Source of the DNA: Oscarella lobularis
Taxonomy: Eukaryota > Porifera > Homoscleromorpha > Homosclerophorida > Oscarellidae
NCBI RefSeq assembly: GCF_947507565.1
Contig: NC_089175.1
Location: 2,345,733-2,409,732, forward strand
DNA length: 64,000 nt
Direction of reading: 5' to 3'
The notes under the pieces are model-generated. The model searched no databases. It worked only from the letters and a program-made list of their open reading frames with translations, and was not told where the DNA came from. Position numbers and translations under genes: made by a program. Shown piece by piece: positions 35,298-43,783 of this stretch. Within the stretch, counting starts at the first letter, position 1. Each line of letters opens with the position of its first letter.

Positions 35298-36486
35298 GAC
35301 TTGAAAAAATGTCGACGCAGAGATCTAACAAAAATTCTAGATACAGCAACTACGAGTGGCTGTCGTTGGGCTCACCGATACGTTGGCGTAAAAGACAAAA
35401 AGAAGAAACAAACTGTTCGTCCTCATCAACTGACGAAAAGAGAAGCAGTAGCTGGCAAAAGAATCAGCTATATACGGCGAACGCAGCAGTAACGATCGAC
35501 TTACATCAGAAGCGATTCGCAAAACAGCGATAAACAAAAAGAGGCAATGAGAGCTCTATCGATCAAGAGTTCGAACGAAATTGTCGCGAAGCAGCGCCGC
35601 AAACTCACCGTCGCTTCGCAAAAGAAAACGAAGAGCAATTCGTGAACGCCGCAAACGCAACGCAGCGGGCGGCGAAACAACAAAGGACGGCTGCGAAAAC
35701 TGTCGATCAGATCGGTGCGCGCGAGGCAACAAAATCGGCTCACCGCGCGAAGCCAATGAGAGTCGCAAAAGGATGCGAAGAGCAATTCGAAGTAATCGCA
35801 AAGGAAACAGAGCGAACAGCGCGAGCAGAGGACCGATTGCGGAAAGTGTCGCGAGAAGGGGGGGTGCGCGAGGCAACTAAATTGGCTCAGCGTGGCAAGC
35901 CAATGAGAGACCGAGCAGCAATCATGTGATCGTCATTTGACCAATGGTCTTCCCCGATGACGCGTCCCGGAAGTTGCCCCTGCGGCCCTCGAACCGCAAA
36001 ACGCGCAAAACGGCGTGAAAACGTCCTCGACAGCGTCCTTTGCGCGAAAAACCGAATGAGAAAATACATCTTCGCAAATGGTAACTGTCTAATCGACGGT
36101 CAGTTGCGCGGAAAGGCGAAAGCAAAAGAGGGCGTAAACCGGCTACACCCTCTGCGAGCGAAATCTAATTACGCCACAGATCGCTCGCGAATCTCGCGCA
36201 AACGACTATCGCGAGCGAAAGCGAGCGGTCTACGCGCCAAACGCACACGCGAAAAGCGAACGCGAGTTCGACCCAAAAAAAGGCGCGCAGGAGCCGCACC
36301 AGCAACTCCCCGATCCGCACTCCGCGACAACCGCGATCCCCCGATCGGGGCGCCGCGACAAAGCGACCGGCGTTACCACTCCGCCGGACCTCGAAAATTG
36401 TGCTCGTGCGGCGACGCGGTGCAAAAGCGCTTCGTGCGGTCGAAGTAGCGTTTAGAAATTTGCACTTGTGCTCTTAGTAGTATAGA
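35298..36486. other. Helitron 5'-terminal region, GC- and Arg-codon-rich, with direct repeats
   Basis: No gene supported. A ~50-bp direct repeat (GGTGCGCG...GAGGCAAC... AAGCCAATGAGAG) occurs near 35715-35762 and 35864-35910. Long open frames on both strands come from CGA/GCG-rich composition. The stretch presumably holds the 5' subterminal signals and the RPA gene promoter. Confidence 0.5.
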
Positions 36487-36837
36487 TTCTGTTACATCCG
36501 GGTTTTCATAGATAACGCGCGCTTAATTATTCGTTCGGCGGCCAAAGAATCAGCTGAATTTCCATCTCATTTCATCGTGGTTTTGCACTTGATGAGTAAG
36601 TTTGCACGCGTTGTAACTGATGTCTGATTATTCACGAAGATTGTCAGATAATCTTTTCGTCTTTTGCGCTGTTTTTTGCGACGTGAAAAATTTGAATTCT
36701 TTTTGGCGGAAAGAGAATAAGTCAAAGAACAGTGGCCGAAGCATTGGAGGGATTCTCTGGTCTTCTTCATCACGAAGAACGAAGAATTGGATGGTCACGT
36801 GACAAACACGAATTTTAATTGGATCTCAAAAGCACAA
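36487..36837. other. Right part of spacer U, resumed after the Helitron
   Basis: Starts TTCTGTTACATCCGGG, matching 16,684 and the other units. The tail ORF ends at TGA 36800-36802, just before the Kelch copy 6 stop. Confidence 0.7.
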
Positions 36838-38241
36838 TTACAATTTCAAACATTCAAGTGAGTTCTTTGCACCCCATCCCCCCACTACAACTAATTGATT
36901 GTCTTTTGTTTCACATGCACCATGTCCATCTCGTCTCTCATTCATTGATGGCAATGGAAGCCAATCCCCGGATAATTCATCATACAATTCAACACAATTG
37001 CTCGCATTCAATCCTCCTGTTGCGACAAGTTTTCCATTCCATGAGGACAATTGACAATCGTACTTTGTAGTTGGATTGATATCAATCCACTTTTGTTCCT
37101 TCATCAAAAAACATTCAACTGAATTCCCCGCCCCGAACCCTCCTCCAACAAACATTTTATCATCAATCACAGCCAATGAACACCAATCCCGTTCATTCTT
37201 CATTTTCTTTATTGGTTCCCATTCTCCCTTATTAATATCAAAACAATCAACTCGATCACTCCCCTTCCATCTCTCCCCTCCCACAAGATAAATGTTCCCA
37301 TTGTGTCCAATTGCTGATCTGTAATTGAGTTGATATTCATGTGGTATTTCAGTTAATAATTCCAAATCTCTCGTTTCACTTTTCCATTCATAAATTCTCT
37401 TGCATTGTCCCCTAGTGACCCCGCCCCCCTCCATGACATATCCTTTCCCTTCACATTCAAAGACACTCCCTATGCGAAAACCCAGGTCATGCTTCTCTCC
37501 CTTCCACGCTCCCTCCTTCAACTGAAACATTCTATTCCTCCAACCAACATGTATCATTCCATTGATTTCAGCCACACATCCAAATGGCATACAAATATCA
37601 ATGGGCATGTTTGGTTCGAATTGTTTCCATTTGAGATGACCCCCATTCCATCGTCCAATCTAAAAATATCCAATTCTTAATCGTATTTATATCAACCAAA
37701 TAAAATAACCTTATTTCTCAATCCAACATTAGTCAATTCCGATTTCGCATTCTTCTTCTCCGATTCGGAAAGCTTTTTCTTATGCTTTTTCTCCAATTCC
37801 TCATGCTTTTTCTCCCATTCTGCACGCTTCTTTTCCGATTCGGCTAGCTTTTTCTCCAGATCGTTCTTCCCTTCTTCTCCCGCCGCCGACGATCTTGTCT
37901 CTCCTTCTGAGAATTTCACAAAATCGATCACGAAAAGCACGTCATTGAAATCGCTTACCTAGCACTTTGACGACGTGTTCCTGTCCTTCGGTCCTTCGCA
38001 GAATCGTCACAAATTGATCGTAAGACGTCGGTCCTTTTCGCGGCAAAATTTCTTTGAGTAGCATGCGCGATTTCTCTTGTCTCGAAGAAATCGAACGAAG
38101 ACGTTGATGTTCCTCGTCAGTAACGAGTTCTTCGCTGTAGAGACGATCGAAGAGGGAGTCGGGATCGAGTACTTGGACGAGATCGTTGAATAGGGGTCGG
38201 ACAATTGATTTCCATCGTTTGTCGATCAATGCAGAAGACAT
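36838..38241 (-). CDS. CARD-coiled-coil-Kelch protein, copy 6 (433 aa)
   Basis: Exons: CARD 37959-38241 (ATG 38241), coil 37710-37906, Kelch 36838-37659; 1302 nt in frame. The CARD is of the copy 2/5 type. The coil includes a basic HKKKL variant. It has the longest Kelch loop (YLVGG followed by ERWKG before SDRVDCF). Other patches: ICM, RN, VTRGQ, NY, DW, FGAGN, KYD, LNA, DGH and WGAK. This copy faces the only intact SLC30A9, so it may be nearest to the founding arrangement. Confidence 0.85.
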
Positions 38242-38550
38242 TTTGACAAGCTACGAGCGGAGACGCGAGATGACGGCGACGGCGGCTGAGAGAGGAATGA
38301 GGGGAATTCGGGGAGGTCGCATAGTTATGTAAAGTGAGCTCGGTTCGGGGAAATCCCCACAAGAGTCCCTGGTAGCAAAAACAAGTGAAATCGCGTCAGA
38401 TTTCATTTGATTTTTGGTTTGGGACTTGAATGCACATTTTTGATGGTTTTTTATAAGCAAAAAAGGCGATAGGACTGGGGAAAGACAGAGAGAACGACAA
38501 TGAGATAGATATCGTCTCATGTGACGAATTGCAATTAAGAATTCTAATCG
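38242..38550. promoter_or_regulatory. Bidirectional promoter of CARD-Kelch copy 6 and SLC30A9
   Basis: Separates two intact divergent genes by 309 bp. It keeps GTGACGAATTGCAATTA and ATCGATGACGTC at the SLC30A9 start. The E-box-like core reads TCATGTGACG instead of CACACGTGACG, and the CRE ends CGTCG rather than CGTCA. The functional SLC30A9 copy therefore differs from the relics at both elements. Confidence 0.55.
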
Positions 38551-41095
38551 ATGACGTCGATTGCGGAGGTGTGGTTCTCGTACGTGACGCACGCTATGGC
38601 TTTCTTGGCTTACGAGCCGATTTTGGCTTTTCGCTCGTCCCTGACGCCGCGAAACGTATATCGTTTGGTTTCTCTGCATGATCGAGTCGTTTCGGCACGT
38701 TGCAGCGACGCGATCGCGCTCCTGCGTCAAAACGCGACAAACCAGCGCCGTTTCTTCAGCGCAACAACAAAGGACGGTGAGATTTTAAAGCAATCAAACT
38801 CCAGACACTCGAATTCGTGTCGACTAGACCTAAGAAGCGGCGATAGCAGCCAGAGAACGAAGCGAAGTGCAAAGACCCACTTCTACAGAGGAAACACGTA
38901 CATTTCGTCGGCACGGGCTCAGAACGACTATCTTCTAGGAGTCGGGTAGGAAAACGAATAGATGGTCAAGGTGAAATTCACGTTTTTGAGCATTGCGCAG
39001 GGACTTGGAAGACTTGAGGAAATATTCGGTTCGGAGTGCGTACGAAGAGGAGGGAATTCTCGACAAGATGTATCGATTATCGGACGTGCAAGCTCGGTTC
39101 GTTGGAGACGAATCGTTATTTTTGCTTAGAAGTCTCGTTTTTAGGTCTTTGCTTGTCTGGGGAAGTCAAGAAGCTCTCAATAGGGAATTGGAGAGGCGGA
39201 AATTTGATATGGAAGAAGACGAAAGGAGACGAAAGCGTGGGTCTTGACGATTTTAGGTGATAATCTTATTTTTTATTTATCTATTTATTTCAGAATTGAG
39301 TGCACTTATTGGACATCTGAAAAAATCGGTCAAAGATCAGTCGAAGAAGGAAGTTCATCTCGAGGCACGTACACGAAATCTTTTCTTGTAATTCAATATA
39401 TTATACTCGTTGTTATTTCTCAGGTGTTTGGCCACGAGAAAGAGAGACTCTCATTTTTTAGTGGTTCAGCAAAAATTGTCACATATGCAATACTAAGGTT
39501 AATTAATTAATTAATAAAAATTAATTATCTTTACATTTATTTCTCTTTTCTCAGCAATGCAGCTGTGACAATGTTCAAATTGGCCGCTTGGTTATATAGC
39601 GGTTCATCGAGCATGCTTGCTGAAGCCATACACTCATTCGTCGATATGCTAAATCAGGTACAGGACACTTACTTTGCTCCTAGGCTCTTTTGAAGGGCCC
39701 TAGATAAAATCTTTTATATACATAAGTACGCGTGTTTTTACTATAGGGTCTTCTTGCTATTGGAATAGCAAACTCTATACGAAAACCCGACCCAGATCAT
39801 CCGTAAGCGCGCGTTTAGATAATCCAGTTGCCTCTCTATTTCTTCTCCTTTAGCTATGGGTTCTCTCGAGTTCAGTACGTCTACGCGTTGGTGAGTGGCG
39901 TGGGAATCTTTTTCCTTGGAGCCGGTGCATCTCTCTATCACGGCATCCACGGACTCTGGCATCCACCTCATCTCCAATCCCTTCAACTGGTACCCCCCTA
40001 GCACAGAGAAATCTCCCTTTTAGACGTGTCGTTTTTTAGGCTCTGGTTGTGTTAGGCGGATCAGCAATTGTTGAAATTGGTACGGTAATATATTCGTCCT
40101 CTCTGGAGGTCTAAACACGCTTGCCATGCAAGGTACACTCCTCGCCGCGATTGTGCAAGTGAGAGCGAGCGCTCATAGCGCCGGCATGACTTTTCGAGAA
40201 TATGGTACAATCGTATTTATCGTAATCGCGTCCATGGGAAATCATTTTGCACTATTAGTGCGATTTGGTCGCGATCCGAGTGCCGTCGCCGTTCTTTTGG
40301 AAGACAGTGCCGCCGTCGTTGGGGTAGCGATCGCCGGTCTCTGTCTCTCCCTCGCAACGTATCAAGGACATATTGTTTATGATTCAATCGGCTCGATTTG
40401 TATAGGAAGTAAGGGGGATTTTGTATCCTAGTCTTTGTGAGGGCATTAATTAAGTGGGTCCTAGGCTTACTTGGGTGCGTTGCCGCGTTTCTTATTCGAA
40501 GAAACATGGATTTTCTCGTTGGAAGGTAGGCCTGCACGCGTTGTTACATAGTCTCAATTAATTCCTCGACTTTCTATAAGAACAATCGATTCCGCAAAGC
40601 TTCGTCGTATTATAGAAATCTTAGAAAATGACGTCATGGTCAGGTATAAGGAAAAAAAACGATAGAAAAAGTATTAGTCTCTATCTATTCCGACTCAGGT
40701 CTGTTCATGACGTCAAAGCCGTAGATTTGGGTGCTAATACGATACGATTTAAAGCCGAAATTGATTTCGATGGACGCGAAGTGGCAAGAAGTCACGTCAG
40801 CAAATTAAATCTAGATTCTATTCTAGCAGTAAGTGTCCGTGTTCATCCCCTCTCGTATACAGCACCCAGATATTTTTATAGGAAGTACAAACGTTTACCA
40901 CTGTAGCAGAGATGGAGCACTTTCTCCTGAATCACGGTGAACGCGTCATTGACGTTCTCGGATTGGAAGTTGATCGAATCGAACGAAACATAAAGGCAAC
41001 TAGGAAAAAAAATGAAATTTAATTTTGCAACCGTAATCACGTGTCTACAGAAATCCAATCCGGAATGTCGACACGTCGATTTAGAAATTCTCTGA
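38551..41095 (+). CDS. SLC30A9: SLC30A9/ZnT9-like mitochondrial cation transporter
   Basis: Multi-exon from ATG 38551 to TGA 41093-41095. The N-terminus is Arg-rich, as for mitochondrial import. The HUEL-type region reads SLLVWGSQEALNRELERRKF. The cation-efflux membrane domain includes MFKLAAWLYSGSSSMLAEAI, GLLAIGIANSI, KPDPDHP, LVSGVGIFFLGAG, MTFREY, DPSAVAVLLEDSAAVVGV and LLGCVAAFLIRRN. The C-terminal domain has HDVKAVDLGANTIRFKAEID and ends SNPECRHVDLEIL, as in vertebrate ZnT9. Very short introns (about 55 bp) must be removed near 40081-40135 and 40208-40258 to keep the frame; the joins restore the family sequence exactly. It is the likely parent of the four relics to the left. Confidence 0.9.
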
Positions 41096-41251
41096 GCTCA
41101 TTTTGCTTATTGAAACTGGTTTCTCCCAATGAGAACTGCATTTCGAAAAATTGACCTTTCTGGTGTTTTTCAGGTGTTATTAATTACGTAAGCGAGAAGA
41201 TGCCACGTCATATATAAAATTTATTCATCATAGATGTCACACACCAATAAT

Positions 41252-43570
41252 TCAAGTCCTAATAATAGCCTTGCTAGCGAGAATCCCATGTAGCAACGTT
41301 CTATCTTTAATAGCGTGATTGACAGCCTCTTCGTCGACGGCAAGCCGAATCTAAGAAAAACAATCAATAATATATATTTAATTATATATTATTTTTTACC
41401 TTCATTAGTCTAACGTCCTTGCATCGGCTCAGTCTGACGATTCCTCTCACTTGCAACATGTCGCAGACGCTGACAAACTCGCCTTGGCTCACCGGCGTCA
41501 CGTGACACTCCTTGCATCCCTTCACATATGCCTCGTGCAAGCGACCAATCGTAATCTCCTTCGAGCGTCGCGATCGAACGAGAGCGTAGAGCGTCGACGC
41601 GGCGATTTTTTGCTGGAGCGGAAGTCCGTGGTCGTTGGAGAAGGCGACTGGCGCCGCTTGGCAATCGTATACGTTCGAGAGAATGGCGGCCACGTGGGCG
41701 ACGGTTATGCGACGAATCGAAGAACCGGATGCGAGAGAAACGTTGGGATTGCGTAGTCCAAGTCCAAGAGCACGTCTAAGGAAAAAGGGTACGTATACGT
41801 ATGTAAGGAAATCTCTAAAATTCATAAATACATACAGCTATATGGCTAAGCTTCTATTTACATAGGCTACTACTGTATTATAGTCTCTAGTGTAGCTAGA
41901 AGTCAGGCCTCTATATCAACAGTAAGGAAATCTCATAAATAGATGAATACATACAGATACATTGGTAGGTAAGCTTCTATTCACATAGGCCACTATAGTC
42001 TCTAGCTAGAAGTTAGACCTCTATATCAAGAGTAAAGTTCCAGTAAGGAATCTCATAAATAGATAATACATACAGCTACATTGGTAAGCTTCTATTTACA
42101 TAGGTCACTATAGTCTTTAGCTAGAAGTTAGGCTTCTATATCAACAGTAAAATCCAAGTAAGGAAATCTCCTAAATAGATAAATACATAACGCTACAGTA
42201 AGCCTCTAACCAACATCATATATAAATATTTACATAGGCCACTATAAGTACCTAGGCCTCTATATCAATTGTAGAGTGAGTGTCTGTCTGACTGTGTTTT
42301 TGTCTTACCTGCATAAGTCAAAAGCCTTTCGTATGTCGCCAGTCAATGCTGCTATTTTTCTCGCGCAGTACTGAACGGCCATTGAATCAATTCTTGCGCT
42401 GCTGTAAGACTAAGTACAGTATAATAAATTAATAGTTATAACAATTATTATTATTATTTAGTTCTTACTGATTTGATGTTTCCTTCGAGTATTTTCACTA
42501 TCTGATCCGTTGTATAGGAGCTGAATTGCAACAGCTCCGGCTTACCTACACGTATAGAAGAAACGTGAAATTTAATAAATATTATTTTCATGTGTTACAG
42601 TGAGAACGAGTTTGAAGATGAGGAAGAAGCCGATCAGTGAGATCGAGTGCATTGGCAATGCCTAGAGAATCAAGATAAGATTTGGAAGTCTCCTCTCCAT
42701 CCAACCCAGTTTTACATACATATCAATATGACTTTTGAATTGGGCAATGAAGACCATCCAAACAATGTATAGAGAACGTCTTGATTCTTACTCTCCATCT
42801 GATCCACTTCGTCGACAACAATTAAACTAATAATTTTAAATCAATCAATTAATTAATTAATTACGTAATTAATTACGTACAGTGGTTTAGTCAGTGTAGC
42901 TAATTTCTCTTCAATCCATCCAATGACGTCGTCTTTCGACGAAAATCCTCCCAGTTGTTCGGCAATGCGAATAAAAGCGGCTCGAGGCGTTTCTACTCGC
43001 ATACAATTAACCGCAACTTTCAAGACGACCTATAGATAAAGAACTCAATTACTAAATAAGCGTCACGCCCCCTTTTCCCATGAGACCTTTTCGTCGAATC
43101 GTGCGACAATCGCTTCGACGCACGCCGTCTTGCCCGTGCCAGGCGGTCCCGATATGTAGAGACTTCGATTCTCGGCCGACGACTGATTCGCGACGGCCGC
43201 GGCGACGAATCGTTCGATCGCGTCCATTTGCGCGTCGCGACACAATATTCGATCGCCTACGAGGACCTAATTCTCAAGGCACGCACGCGAGATCGCAATA
43301 CATACCGAATATTCCTCCGTTCTCCTTCTTTTCTTCGGCGTCTCGTCTGCGTTCGACTCTGCGTTCGTCGAACGCCGATTTCGATCGCTTCGACGCCGCG
43401 ATTCGACGCGTTTCGCCGTCGCTTGTCGACTCTGGCGTTCGTCGTTTGCGACATGGAAGCGACAGCTGGCGTTGGCGGTTCGTTCGGCGATCCATCTTCG
43501 GCGCAAGGAACCAGCGTGGAAAGCGCGCGAGTCAAAAGCGCGCCCTTGGCGCCCGGATTGCGTGTGCACG
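41252..43570 (-). CDS. CDC6: CDC6 replication licensing ATPase
   Basis: Minus-strand, multi-exon, ending at TGA 41254-41252. ATPase motifs: [20 protein letters not shown] (Walker A, about 43120-43165), [10 protein letters not shown] (Walker B, about 42800-42830) and [16 protein letters not shown] (about 42620-42670). The winged-helix end reads [42 protein letters not shown] and [16 protein letters not shown], all close to vertebrate CDC6 rather than ORC1. CDC6 loads MCM2-7 onto origins with ORC. The basic N-terminal exon (about 43307-43570) joins in phase at a GTATGT donor, but no ATG is found in that frame, so a further 5' exon is likely. The true start is unresolved. Confidence 0.88.
41800..42270. 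repeat. Four tandem ~118-bp repeats in a CDC6 intron
   Basis: Each unit starts TAAGGAAATCTC and holds AATACATACAGCTA, AAGCTTCTATTTACATAGG, ACTATAGTCT and CCTCTATATCAA. Starts are near 41801, 41919, 42039 and 42158; the fourth is the most diverged. They are absent from other introns seen here. Confidence 0.85.
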
Positions 43571-43783
43571 TGATGTTGCGCACGTGCTGTGTCTGAGTGT
43601 GTGGCGAATGCTTCAAACAGAAAATAAACCTTTCTAACAGGTACTGCAGTCTTATTAGTTGCAGTCAGAATATCACTCCAGGGGTGTCTCTAGATGAAAA
43701 TTCTGCACGTGGCGAATGCTTGTAGCACACGCGCGTTAGCAGCTGGGCGTCACGTCGCGAATCGCTGCCCTATTCGAATATCG
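43571..43783. promoter_or_regulatory. Divergent promoter region of CDC6 and the ankyrin-kinase gene
   Basis: About 210 bp between the CDC6 N-terminal exon and ATG 43784. It has CACGTG boxes near 43567-43585 and 43707 and may include an upstream CDC6 exon. No TATA box is evident. Confidence 0.4.

Larger units (their letters stand above)
28678..36486 (-). mobile_element. Full-length, apparently autonomous Helitron (7.8 kb)
   Basis: Read on the minus strand it begins TCTATACTACTAAGAGC at 36486 and ends CTAG at 28681-28678. A perfect 10-bp hairpin precedes the end (AATACCCGGC, loop, GCCGGGTATT; 28688-28710), with 6 bases between. The host bases are A before TC and T after CTAG, the known A|T insertion rule with no target duplication. 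Sister spacers without the element read TTTTAAATTCTGATACATCC, an exact empty site. It encodes an intact Rep/helicase and an RPA-like protein. Confidence 0.95.

Noticed and set aside
35581-36448. Long Arg/Ala-rich frames in the Helitron 5' region
   Set aside because: They overlap on several frames and strands and follow from CGA/GCG-rich composition.
41800-42270. Regular repeats as a CRISPR array
   Set aside because: The units are tandem without unique spacers, and the genome is eukaryotic.
43080-43637. Plus-strand frame opposite the CDC6 N-terminal exons
   Set aside because: Antisense to the Walker A exon and basic N-terminus; no domain.
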